Shown here: piece by piece, positions 9,895 to 18,645 of the stretch
How positions within the stretch are numbered: position 1 is the first letter of the stretch
Layout: each line of letters opens with the position of its first letter
Assembly: GCA_015665415.1 (NCBI GenBank)
Contig: JADFAE010000026.1
Coordinates: 108,088-172,087, forward strand
Source: Roseobacter sp.
Lineage (GTDB): Bacteria; Pseudomonadota; Alphaproteobacteria; Rhodobacterales; Rhodobacteraceae
Length of the DNA stretch: 64,000 bases
Direction: 5' to 3'
Notes under the pieces: model-generated
Told to the model about the DNA's origin: nothing
Seen by the model: the letters and a program-made list of their open reading frames with translations, nothing else
Database searches by the model: none
Translations under genes and position numbers: made by a program

Positions 9895-10686
9895 ATGAGC
9901 GCGCAAAATACACTTACCAATCTGGGCACATTGCTGGCCTCTGGCAGTGTCGAAGTTGTGGATTGTTCCGGGGTCTTGGGACCGGATACGCCAATCCTGC
10001 AACTGCCCGCAGACTTTGCCAAACCCACCCCCAAGGTGGAGATCCACAAAATCAGCGAATATGATGCGGACGGCCCCTTCTTTGCCTGGAACTGGATGGT
10101 TCTGGGAGAACACTCCGGCACCCATTTTGATGCCCCGCACCATTGGATCACCGGCAAGGACTACGAAGATGGCTATACCGACACCCTGGACGTCAACCGG
10201 CTGATCGCGCCGGTGAATGTCATCGATTGCTCCCGCGAAAGCGCCGAGGATGCCGACTTTCTGCTGACAGCAGATCTGGTACAGGCCTGGGAGACAGTGC
10301 ACGGCGAGATTGGCGCAGGAGAATGGGTTGTGCTGCGCAGCGACTGGGACAAACGCGCCGAGGATGAGGCCCGTTTCCTCAATGCCGACGAGACCGGACC
10401 ACACTCCCCCGGCCCCACCCCCGACTGCATGGAATACCTGCTGTCCAAAAAGATCGTGGGCTGGGGCAGCCAGTGCATTGGCACGGATGCAGGTCAGGCC
10501 GGCATGATGGAACCACCCTACCCGGCCCATAACATGTTGCACCGCGACAATTGCTTTGGTCTGGCCTCGCTTGCCAATCTCGACAAGCTGCCTGCCAGGG
10601 GCGCGATCCTGGTCGCCGCGCCGCTCAAGATCCAGCATGGCACAGGCTCGCCGATCCGCGCGCTCGCCCTGGTTCCCAAGGGCTAA
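9895..10686 (+). CDS. Cyclase-family metal-dependent hydrolase (isatin hydrolase / kynurenine formamidase-like)
   Basis: A 263-aa protein of the cyclase family (PF04199). The signature HSGTHFDAPHH gives H73, H77 and D79 as expected metal ligands (Mn or Zn), with H83 placed for catalysis. A second family segment, GTDAGQAG, is near residue 199. Members hydrolyse cyclic amides or formamides; isatin hydrolases are of nearly the same length and have the same motif, kynurenine formamidases are shorter. AGGGAGA lies 6 bases before the ATG. It is the first gene of the plus-strand operon and the next gene starts 4 bases after its stop. The neighbouring IorAB genes make an indole or arylpyruvate-type substrate an attractive but unproven idea. 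Confidence 0.82.
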   Translation: MSAQNTLTNLGTLLASGSVEVVDCSGVLGPDTPILQLPADFAKPTPKVEIHKISEYDADGPFFAWNWMVLGEHSGTHFDAPHHWITGKDYEDGYTDTLDVNRLIAPVNVIDCSRESAEDADFLLTADLVQAWETVHGEIGAGEWVVLRSDWDKRAEDEARFLNADETGPHSPGPTPDCMEYLLSKKIVGWGSQCIGTDAGQAGMMEPPYPAHNMLHRDNCFGLASLANLDKLPARGAILVAAPLKIQHGTGSPIRALALVPKG

Positions 10687-10690
10687 GGCG

Positions 10691-12268
10691 ATGGCTGATC
10701 ACGTCATAATTGGCACCGGCATCAACGCTCTTGTCGCCGGGGCGATGCTGTCGCGCCAGGGCAAAAAAGTACTCTTGCTGGAGCGGGAGGAACGCATTGG
10801 TGGTTGCATGATGACCACCGAGGCGACTCTGCCGGGTTTTCATCATGACGTGATGGCCGCCACTTTTGTATTGTTCCTGACCTCACCGGCCTATGGCGAG
10901 CTGGCCGAGGATCTGGGCAAGCACGGCTTTGAGCTGTGCCATACCTCGCACCCAACTGCAGTGTTGCGTCCCTGTGGGCGCGCCACCGTCTTGACCACGG
11001 ACAGGGCCGCAAACATCGCCACCTTCAACGACCTGGTACCGGGAGACGGTGATCAACACGCAGCTGATGTGGGCACAATCGAGGCCGACGCGCCTTTCCT
11101 CTTTGCCCTGCTGGGGGGGGATCTGTGGTCCTGGCGCACCGCTCGGCTGATGCTGGCTGAGATCCGCAAGCGTGGCCTGAACGGGCTGAAATCCTGGATC
11201 GGTGAGGCCCTGCGCCCGGCCCGCGGCTGGCTCGAGACGTCTTATGCCAGCCCCGATCTGCAGGCACTTTGGGCGCCCTGGGTGCTGCACACCGGTCTCA
11301 CCCCGGAAAGCACCTATTCCGCCCAGATGGGCAAGGTCGTCGCCTTTGCACTGGAGGCCGCAGGTGCCCCGATCGTCAAGGGCGGGGCAGGCGCGGCCGC
11401 AGAAGCCTTTCGCCGCCTGATCGAGGCCAATGGCGGTGAGATCCGCACCGGCGTTGACGTGGCAAAAATCACCCTCTCCGACCCAGGGCGCAAGACCCGC
11501 CGGGCGACGGGCGTTGAAACCGCCTTGGGCGAAAAAATCCCGGCCAAACATGTGCTGGCCTCGGTCACGCCTTCGCAGCTGTACACCCGTCTGCTGGCCG
11601 ATGCCGCCCCGCAGGACCAGGCGGCGCAGGCACAGAAGTTTCGCCATGGGCGCGGCAATTTTCAGCTGCACTATGCACTGGACAAAGCCCCGGAATGGCG
11701 GGCTGAAGGACTGGAAGATGTCGCCTTAATCCATCTCAGTAACGGCATCGACGCAGTGTCAAAATCCGCAAATGAGGCAGAGCGCGGCATGCTGCCTGCA
11801 ACACCCACAATCTGTGTTGGCCAGCCGCATCGGTTGGACCCAAGCCGTTGCCCTGATGGCCAGGCCATCCTCTGGCTGCAAATCCCGGATGCCCCCCGCC
11901 TGATCAAGGGCGATGCGGCCGGTGAAATCAACTCCGGTGGAACCTGGGACGACGCCACCCGTGAGGCTTTTGCCGACCGGATCGAGGGCATTTTGAGCCA
12001 CCACATCGAGAATTTCGACCAGATCAAACTGGCACGACGCGCCTTTTCGCCTGCCGATCTGGCCGCCTTGAACATGAACCTTGTGGGCGGCGATCCATAC
12101 GGCGGTCAGTGCAGCATTGATCAGTTTTTTACCTTCCGCCCGTTTAGCTCCTCGCGCAACGGCAGTACTCTTTTTCGCAACTTGCACCACATCGGTGCAT
12201 CCACACACCCCGGTCCCGGCCTTGGCGGCGGCTCCGGGTTCAATACAGCGAAAAGGCTCGGCGCATGA
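10691..12268 (+). CDS. Second phytoene-dehydrogenase-like FAD oxidoreductase
   Basis: A 525-aa flavoprotein starting MADHVIIGTGINAL, with the GxGxxA Rossmann motif and the LLEREERIGGC end of the second strand within the first 45 residues, and the C-terminal motif IGASTHPGPGLGGGSGFN. It is paralogous to the protein at 8222-9787: same length, same two motifs, and shared text such as QPxxLDPSR and LWLQ in the C-terminal half. The open frame extends further upstream, but the start at 10691, just behind the cyclase stop, fits the motif position. Its stop overlaps the marR start (ATGA). Two paralogous flavoproteins placed on either side of one promoter region suggest two successive oxidations, or two subunits. 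Confidence 0.85.
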   Translation: MADHVIIGTGINALVAGAMLSRQGKKVLLLEREERIGGCMMTTEATLPGFHHDVMAATFVLFLTSPAYGELAEDLGKHGFELCHTSHPTAVLRPCGRATVLTTDRAANIATFNDLVPGDGDQHAADVGTIEADAPFLFALLGGDLWSWRTARLMLAEIRKRGLNGLKSWIGEALRPARGWLETSYASPDLQALWAPWVLHTGLTPESTYSAQMGKVVAFALEAAGAPIVKGGAGAAAEAFRRLIEANGGEIRTGVDVAKITLSDPGRKTRRATGVETALGEKIPAKHVLASVTPSQLYTRLLADAAPQDQAAQAQKFRHGRGNFQLHYALDKAPEWRAEGLEDVALIHLSNGIDAVSKSANEAERGMLPATPTICVGQPHRLDPSRCPDGQAILWLQIPDAPRLIKGDAAGEINSGGTWDDATREAFADRIEGILSHHIENFDQIKLARRAFSPADLAALNMNLVGGDPYGGQCSIDQFFTFRPFSSSRNGSTLFRNLHHIGASTHPGPGLGGGSGFNTAKRLGA

Positions 12269-12732
12269 CACAGGATTTGGCAACGCTTCGATTTGGCGAA
12301 ATTGGCTTGAGCAATTTTGCCCCCTATCTGATGAACCGCATCATGGGGCGCTATAACGCCAGCCTGCGCGAAGAGATGGCAGAGCTGGGTCTGACAACCC
12401 CCAAAATCCGGACGTTGGCGGTACTGGCGATGATCGACGGACTGCTCATCGGGGAACTGGCGGTCTATGCAGTGGTGGAATACTCCACCCTGTCGCGCGC
12501 CCTGGACGGGCTGGAAAAAGAGGGGCTGGTGCGGCGGGCCCCCGACCCCGAAGACCAGCGCGCCACGCGGGTGTTCATGACAGATGCCGGGCGCGCCGCC
12601 TTTGAAAAATTCTGGCCGCGCATGGCGCAGACCTACGCCCAGATGTTCGAGGGCATTTCCACGGAAGAGCGCCAGGCCTTTGAGGCAACGCTGCAAAAGA
12701 TCCTGCGCAATGTGCGGGTTCACGATTTTTAG
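12265..12732 (+). CDS. MarR-family transcriptional regulator
   Basis: A 155-aa winged-helix regulator. The wing is visible in YSTLSRALDGLEKEGLVRRAPDPEDQRATRVFMTDAG (about residues 70-107), with the characteristic DxRxxxVxLT pattern as DQRATRVFMT. It is coupled to the flavoprotein gene by a 4-base overlap and followed 36 bases later by iorA. It is the only regulator in the locus and probably controls its own operon and the divergent one; a dyad in the shared promoter region is a candidate site. MarR proteins usually respond to aromatic or phenolic ligands. Confidence 0.92.
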   Translation: MTQDLATLRFGEIGLSNFAPYLMNRIMGRYNASLREEMAELGLTTPKIRTLAVLAMIDGLLIGELAVYAVVEYSTLSRALDGLEKEGLVRRAPDPEDQRATRVFMTDAGRAAFEKFWPRMAQTYAQMFEGISTEERQAFEATLQKILRNVRVHDF

Positions 12733-12768
12733 ATACCCCGGTTATGGTCGGGACGACGGAGGACAGAC

Positions 12769-14919
12769 ATGGCAGAGCGCTCGTTCAAAAAAGAAGTAGA
12801 GCATCTCCGGGCAGGATCGGGCGAGACTTTCACCGGCGAAGGCATTCTCGCCATCACCAAGGCGCTGCTGGAAAATGGTGTCGGCTATGTGGGCGGCTAT
12901 CAGGGCGCTCCAATCTCGCATCTGATGGATGTTCTGGCCGATGCCGAAGAGCTGCTGGGCGAGCTGGATGTGCGATTTGAGGCCAACGCCTCTGAGGCCG
13001 CAGCAGCAGCCATGCTGGCCGCTTCAGTGCATTATCCGATCCGCGGGGCGGTGACCTTCAAGGGCTCGGTCGGGGTCAATGTCGCCTCGGACGCGTTGGC
13101 CAATTTGTCGTCCTCCGGGGTCAATGGCGGCGCTGTGGTGATTGTGGGTGAGGACTATGGCGAAGGCTCTTCGATCATGCAGGAGCGCAGCCATGCCTTT
13201 GCGATGAAATCACAATTCTGGCTGATGGACCCACGCCCCAACCTGCCCTCCATTGTGCAATCCGTGGGCCAGAGCTTTGAGCTGTCAGAGGCCTCGAACA
13301 CGCCGGTGATGCTGATGGTGCGGATCCGCTCTTGTCATGTGACCGGCAGTTTTGAGTGCAGCGACAACAAGCGCCCAGCGCTGACGGTCAAAGACGCCCT
13401 GGCCAATCCGCAACGCGACTGGAACCGTGTGGTGCTGCCGCCGATGTCCTTTGCCCATGAACAGGACAAGGTCAACACCCGCTGGCCCAAGGCCCAACAG
13501 CACATCATCGACCAGCAGCTGAACGAGTTTTTTGGCCCCAAGACAGGTGATCTTGGCCTCATCTGTCAGGGCGGCATGTACAATGGTGTCATCCGCGCGC
13601 TGCAACGGCTGGGGCTGGCGGATATCTATGGCAACACCGACATTCCACTGTATTGCCTGAACGTCACCTATCCGCTGGTCGATCAGGAGTTCCTCCAATT
13701 TTCGAAGGGCAAAAAAGGACTTTTGCTGATCGAAGAAGGTCAGCCCGAGTTCATCGAGCAGGGGTTCTCCACCATGCTGCTGCGCTCTGATCTGAAGGTG
13801 AAACTGCACGGCAAGGATGTCTTTCCCATGGCCGGCGAATACACCGGTCAGGTCCTGCTGGATGGCATCACAGCCTTTGTGAAACAACACGCGCCCGATC
13901 TGCTGCCTGGCCAGATGCGCGCGCCCAATCAGATGGCCCCCAGCCTGCCGGACCTGAGCCAGACCGTGCCAAGCCGGCCGCCAGGATTCTGTACCGGCTG
14001 CCCCGAACGGCCCATTTTTGCGGCTCTGAAACTGGCGCAACAGGAACTGGGTGAGCATCAGATCAGCGCCGATATCGGTTGCCACCTCTTTGCCTCGCTC
14101 CCGCCCTTTGACATTGGCGGCGCCACCATGGGCTATGGCTTGGGGCCCGCCTCCAACGCGGCCTTTGATGGCGGCGGTGAGCGGCGGGCAATTTCGATCA
14201 TTGGCGACGGTGGGTTCTGGCACAATGGGCTGTCATCCTCGATTGGCAATATGGTGTTCAACAAGGCCGACAGCGTCGCGGTGGTGGTCGACAACTACTA
14301 CTCTGCTGCAACCGGTGGGCAAGACATTCTGTCCAGCCGCGCCGACAACCCGACCAAATCCACCAAAAACCCGATCACCAAGGCGCTGCGCGGCGTCGGC
14401 GTCGAATGGGTCCGTCAAATCGATCACACCTATGACGTCACCAAGATGCGGGCCATTTTCCACGAGGCCCTGACCACCGATTATGACGGCCCCAAGGTCA
14501 TCGTTGCCTCAAGCGAATGCATGCTGAACCGGCAGCGCCGCGAAAAACCACAACGCAATCAGATGATCCGCCTGGGGGCCCGGATGGAGGTCCCCCGCTT
14601 TGGCGTCGACGAAGATATCTGCACGGGCGATCACGCCTGCATTCGCCTGTCCGGCTGCCCTTCGCTGTCGGTCAAACATCTCAGCGACCCCCTGCGCGAT
14701 GATCCGGTGGCCAGCATCGACCAAAGCTGCGTGGGCTGTGGCAATTGCGGAGAGGTGGCGGATGCCGCCGTGCTCTGCCCCAGTTTCTACCGTGCAGATG
14801 TGGTGCATAACCCCACCCGGATCGAAGCTTGGTGGGCGGGCCTGACAGCACGCCTGATTTCCTGGCTGCAAGATCGCCGCATGGCCGGACAGATTCAGTT
14901 TTCGGAGATCGCCCGATGA
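12769..14919 (+). CDS. iorA: Indolepyruvate:ferredoxin oxidoreductase alpha-like subunit
   Basis: A 716-aa subunit of a 2-oxoacid:ferredoxin oxidoreductase. The N-terminal half is the pyruvate-ferredoxin oxidoreductase pyrimidine domain. The TPP-binding part is seen in GDGGFWHNGL and VVVDNYYSAATGG (about residues 480-520). The C-terminus carries two cysteine groups (ICTGDHAC...GCPS and CVGCGNCG...CPS, about 620-670) for [4Fe-4S] clusters. The enzyme class converts aryl-2-oxoacids to aryl-acyl-CoA with ferredoxin. GGAGG precedes the ATG by 9 bases. Its stop overlaps the iorB start. In many Rhodobacterales the enzyme is one long polypeptide; here it is split into two genes inside a catabolic operon. 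Confidence 0.9.
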   Translation: MAERSFKKEVEHLRAGSGETFTGEGILAITKALLENGVGYVGGYQGAPISHLMDVLADAEELLGELDVRFEANASEAAAAAMLAASVHYPIRGAVTFKGSVGVNVASDALANLSSSGVNGGAVVIVGEDYGEGSSIMQERSHAFAMKSQFWLMDPRPNLPSIVQSVGQSFELSEASNTPVMLMVRIRSCHVTGSFECSDNKRPALTVKDALANPQRDWNRVVLPPMSFAHEQDKVNTRWPKAQQHIIDQQLNEFFGPKTGDLGLICQGGMYNGVIRALQRLGLADIYGNTDIPLYCLNVTYPLVDQEFLQFSKGKKGLLLIEEGQPEFIEQGFSTMLLRSDLKVKLHGKDVFPMAGEYTGQVLLDGITAFVKQHAPDLLPGQMRAPNQMAPSLPDLSQTVPSRPPGFCTGCPERPIFAALKLAQQELGEHQISADIGCHLFASLPPFDIGGATMGYGLGPASNAAFDGGGERRAISIIGDGGFWHNGLSSSIGNMVFNKADSVAVVVDNYYSAATGGQDILSSRADNPTKSTKNPITKALRGVGVEWVRQIDHTYDVTKMRAIFHEALTTDYDGPKVIVASSECMLNRQRREKPQRNQMIRLGARMEVPRFGVDEDICTGDHACIRLSGCPSLSVKHLSDPLRDDPVASIDQSCVGCGNCGEVADAAVLCPSFYRADVVHNPTRIEAWWAGLTARLISWLQDRRMAGQIQFSEIAR

Positions 14920-16493
14920 ATACCCCCCTTGAGCTTAGGCCGACACTGCCCGATGAGCGGCTGAACTCTGTCATCAAAATCGCAATTCTGGCCGTTGGCG
15001 GCCAGGGCGGCGGGGTCTTGACCAGTTGGATCGAAAGCCTCGCGCGCAACCAAGGCTATGCCGCACAGGCCACCTCGGTGGCCGGGGTGGCGCAGCGGAC
15101 CGGTGCCACCATCTACTACATCGAGATGGCCCCCCTGGGGTCTGCGATGCCGGTGTTCTCGCTGGCGCCGGCAGCCGGGGATATCGACATCATGATCGCT
15201 GCCGAAATGATGGAAGCCGGGCGCGCCATCATGCGAGGCTTTGTCACGCCGGATCGCACCACGTTGATTGCCTCGACCCACCGCACGCTGGCGCTGTCAG
15301 AGAAGATGGCCCCCGGCGATGGCATAGCCTCCAGTGACGAGGTGCGCGCCGCCGCTGAAATCGCAGCCGACCAGCTCATCCTGTTTGATATGGAGCAATT
15401 GGCCATCGACAATGGTTCCGTCATTTCCTCGGCCTTGTTTGGGGCCCTGGCCGGCTCCGGCGCCCTGCCCTTTGCGCGCGCAGGTTTTGAAGAGGCCATC
15501 CGCGCCTCTGGCAAAGGGGTGGATGCCAGCCTGCGTGCTTTTGGGGCGGCCTATGCGCGCGCGCAGTCAGATACAGATGCAGCCCCAGCAGCCAGCCCGG
15601 TGACGCGCGCCGAACAGAGTGGAGAACAGATCACCAGTCAGATCACCAGTGGCCCCAAAGATCTGCTGAAGCAGTGGCAGGAGTTTGAGGACGAGGCCCG
15701 AAGCCTGCCTTGCCCACAGATGGCCCTCAGCGGGCTGCGCAAAGTTGTTGGCTTTCAGGATCTCGCCTATGGGCGCAGCTATCTTGATCATATCTCAACC
15801 TTTGCCCAACAGGATCAGGGGGACGGGCGGCTGGCCGAAGCCGCAGCCAAACATATCGCCAATGCAATGTGCTATGACGACATCATTCGGGTGGCCGATC
15901 TCAAAACCCGCAAGGCGCGGTTTTTGCGCATTCACACCGAAATGGCGTCAGGAGAAAAGCCGGTCCAGTTGACCGAGTTTTTCCATCCCAGAGGGGAAGA
16001 GATCATCAGTCTTTTGCCCGCCTCCCTTGGCGCATGGATCGAAGCCCGCCCGCGACTGGCAGCCTGGATTGATCGTCGCCTCAATCGGGGGCGCAGAATT
16101 CGTACCCATCGGTTGCGGGGCTTTGTGCTGCTCTATGTGATTGCCGGCCTGCGGCGGACCCGCCGTCGCAGTCTGCGCCATCGGGTGGAGCAGGCCCATT
16201 TGCACGCCTGGCTGACCCTGTGCCACGAAACGCTGCCGCAAAACTATGAATGCGCAATCGAGTTGCTGCAGTGTCGACGTCTGATCAAGGGCTATTCGGA
16301 CACCCATGCGCGCGGGCTGTCAAAATTTGCCCGCATCATGGCCGTTGTGCCCGCCCTGATTGACCGGGACGACGCGGGCCAATGGATCGCCCGCCTGCGT
16401 GAAGCCGCGCTTGGTGATGAAGACGGCACCGATTTGGACGGCGCCATCAAGACAGTGATGTCCTTTGCCCATCCCGCGGCCCAGGCTTCGTGA
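14916..16493 (+). CDS. iorB: Indolepyruvate oxidoreductase beta-like subunit (gamma domain plus long C-terminal domain)
   Basis: A 525-aa protein whose first 230 residues are the pyruvate ferredoxin/flavodoxin oxidoreductase gamma domain (ILAVGGQGGGVLTSWIES at about 24-41, then SVAGVAQRTGAT). A long C-terminal part (about 250-525), rich in Arg and His, corresponds to the DUF6537-type extension found in long IorB proteins and in the fused enzyme. It starts with an ATGA overlap on iorA. It is the last gene of the operon; the next gene begins 170 bases later and is of another functional type. Confidence 0.88.
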   Translation: MNTPLELRPTLPDERLNSVIKIAILAVGGQGGGVLTSWIESLARNQGYAAQATSVAGVAQRTGATIYYIEMAPLGSAMPVFSLAPAAGDIDIMIAAEMMEAGRAIMRGFVTPDRTTLIASTHRTLALSEKMAPGDGIASSDEVRAAAEIAADQLILFDMEQLAIDNGSVISSALFGALAGSGALPFARAGFEEAIRASGKGVDASLRAFGAAYARAQSDTDAAPAASPVTRAEQSGEQITSQITSGPKDLLKQWQEFEDEARSLPCPQMALSGLRKVVGFQDLAYGRSYLDHISTFAQQDQGDGRLAEAAAKHIANAMCYDDIIRVADLKTRKARFLRIHTEMASGEKPVQLTEFFHPRGEEIISLLPASLGAWIEARPRLAAWIDRRLNRGRRIRTHRLRGFVLLYVIAGLRRTRRRSLRHRVEQAHLHAWLTLCHETLPQNYECAIELLQCRRLIKGYSDTHARGLSKFARIMAVVPALIDRDDAGQWIARLREAALGDEDGTDLDGAIKTVMSFAHPAAQAS

Positions 16494-16666
16494 CTGTCTT
16501 GTCTTATCGGTTTCAACCACGGACCTAGGCCACCCCGCGCACCTCGAGGGGGATGAAGCAGAAATTCAACGCGAATGGCGGTCAGTGGCATAACAGCAGA
16601 GATGACAGCCGGGACCTTTGTCATGTACTAGGTCCTACATCTGGCCATTCATTGAGTTTCCGCTGC

Positions 16667-18574
16667 ATGCCCCCTTCCGGCTCCCGCCCGCTTATCTCTG
16701 TCATCATCCCGATCTTTGATGTCGAAAATCATGTCGCGGCTTGCATAGAAAGCCTCAAGGCTCAGAGCCTGACCGATTTCGAGGCCTTGCTGATTGATGA
16801 TGGCGCAACGGACAACAGTGCCGCAGTGGCCTGGGATACCGTGGCGGGGGACCCCCGCTTTCAAATGATCCATCAGGACAACCAAGGCCTGTCCGGAGCC
16901 CGCAACACAGGCCTGGACATCGCCCAGGGCGCCTTTGTCGCCTTTGTGGACAGTGACGACAGGATTACGCCCGACTACCTTATGCGGTTGTGGCAGGTCT
17001 TGGAAAGCACCGGCTCAGATTGGGTCGCTTGCGGCATTCGCTTTTGCATGCCTGAGGGGGACGGTCACGATCATTCCGCCATTCACGGGCAGGCCCATCT
17101 CCACAGTTCAGGTGACATCAACCGGTGCCCTCTGGAGAACTGGAACGACATCATTTCCCATTTCCCATCGGCCTGGAACAAGCTCTATCGCCGGGAGCTG
17201 ATTGAGGGGCTGCGCTTTCCCGAAGGCACCTGGTTCGAGGATCACAGCTTTTATTATCAGGTCGCAAAGCGAACCGATCACCTGCAACATCTGGCCGTCC
17301 CGCTGTATTTGCAGACCCGTGACAGGGCAGGACAGATAACCGGTAGCGACAGTGACAGGGTGTTTGAGCAATTCTCGGTGCTGGACGACATGCAAAGCCT
17401 GATGGCAACGTCTGATCGCCCCGGCGGCACCGAAGCCTTTGAAAAAATTGCAAGCCGGCTGTTGTTTGAACGTAGTACCGCGCTGTGCCAGCCAGAACGT
17501 CGCGCCCGATATGCCCAAGCCTGCGCGCGCTATCTGGCCGAACACGGGTTAAACTATGCACCCGATTGGGATCCCCATATTTCGCGAGCCTGGGGGCTGG
17601 AAATGGCAGGAGCCTTGCCGCTGTCGGTTGTTCTGCTTTGGGCAGGACGCGATCCTGATCTGCTGAGCGGCAGCCTGCGCGCGCTGGCACGTCAGGGCGC
17701 GCCCGGTCGCGAGATCCTGATCCCCTGCAACAGCCAAACCGATGCCGATGCTGCCGCAAGTGTCGCCAAAGACCACCCGCAAGTGCGGATTGTCCGCTCC
17801 AGCGGGCGCGAACTCGGCACTGCCTGCAACGCCGGGCTTGAGGCCGCCCAGGGCGTTTTTATCAATTTCCTGATTGCCGGCGATACGCTGGCGGAAATGG
17901 CGCTAAATGACTGGGTCGACGGGCTGATTGCGGCAGAGGCGGATTTTTGCGTTTCGCTGTTTCGCCTGGGATTGCAGAGCGAAAGCTACCATACCTCTTT
18001 TCATTTCAACGAGACGCGCTCAACCGATGCGCTTGCGGCCAGTGCCTTTGTGTTTTCGCCAGATGTGGCAATAGCTCTTGATGGCGAGATCTCCCCCAAA
18101 CTCTATCGCCGGTCGTTTCTTATAGAGACCGGAATCCGCTTTGGGCCAGGGGCTCTGCCGGGTTGGCAAGTGGCGCTGCAAGCGGCGCTGAGCGCCAGAA
18201 AGGCGATCTACCTGCAATCGGCGGGATGTGATGTGAACCAATCCGCCGCAGCTATGTCTCAGTTTCCGTTAGGAAATTTTGCCACTCCACTTTCACGATC
18301 GCTGGATCATTTGGCCAAAAACTTGGACGCGCCCCAGTCCGCCAGCCTGCCCAAAGGATGGCACCGTCGCCTGTTTGCCCGGGCCCTGAGACTGCAGATT
18401 TCACAACTGTCACAGCCCTTTAGGACGCTCAAACAGGGATTGATTTCCCTTACGGCAGCTTGGGCAGCCTTTCGCCGCGGCCTAACCAAGGAAAGAACCC
18501 CACTGGACCCGGGTGAGGGGGAACGGCTAGAGACGTTGCTAAGTCTTGAAGCGCTGTTGCGCCGCACTCGATAA
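16667..18574 (+). CDS. Family 2 glycosyltransferase, with a second degenerate GT2-like domain
   Basis: A 635-aa protein, chosen to start at 16667 because the GT-A fold begins right after (PLISVIIPIF, residues 8-17). The nucleotide-binding IDDGATDNS is at 43-51 and the DxD-type metal site VDSDD at 94-98. A second region (about 340-520) again has the form of a GT2 domain (LSVVLLWAGRDPD..., CNAGLEAAQGVFINFLIAGD) but with the DxD replaced by AGD, so it may be structural. No membrane spans are clear; it is probably cytoplasmic. It precedes the large 1379-aa glycosyltransferase gene by 71 bases and likely acts in the same surface-glycan pathway. Confidence 0.85.
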   Translation: MPPSGSRPLISVIIPIFDVENHVAACIESLKAQSLTDFEALLIDDGATDNSAAVAWDTVAGDPRFQMIHQDNQGLSGARNTGLDIAQGAFVAFVDSDDRITPDYLMRLWQVLESTGSDWVACGIRFCMPEGDGHDHSAIHGQAHLHSSGDINRCPLENWNDIISHFPSAWNKLYRRELIEGLRFPEGTWFEDHSFYYQVAKRTDHLQHLAVPLYLQTRDRAGQITGSDSDRVFEQFSVLDDMQSLMATSDRPGGTEAFEKIASRLLFERSTALCQPERRARYAQACARYLAEHGLNYAPDWDPHISRAWGLEMAGALPLSVVLLWAGRDPDLLSGSLRALARQGAPGREILIPCNSQTDADAAASVAKDHPQVRIVRSSGRELGTACNAGLEAAQGVFINFLIAGDTLAEMALNDWVDGLIAAEADFCVSLFRLGLQSESYHTSFHFNETRSTDALAASAFVFSPDVAIALDGEISPKLYRRSFLIETGIRFGPGALPGWQVALQAALSARKAIYLQSAGCDVNQSAAAMSQFPLGNFATPLSRSLDHLAKNLDAPQSASLPKGWHRRLFARALRLQISQLSQPFRTLKQGLISLTAAWAAFRRGLTKERTPLDPGEGERLETLLSLEALLRRTR

Positions 18575-18645
18575 ATCGCTCCTGCGCCCAGCGCAGGCCT
18601 TGATCTGACAATTGCCGGTCCCACCGGAAGCCCATGGAAGTTTAA

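Noticed and set aside
8222..12268. Carotenoid biosynthesis locus
   Set aside because: The two CrtI-like flavoproteins suggest it, but no phytoene synthase, cyclase of carotenoid type or other crt genes are near; the partners are catabolic enzymes and a transporter.
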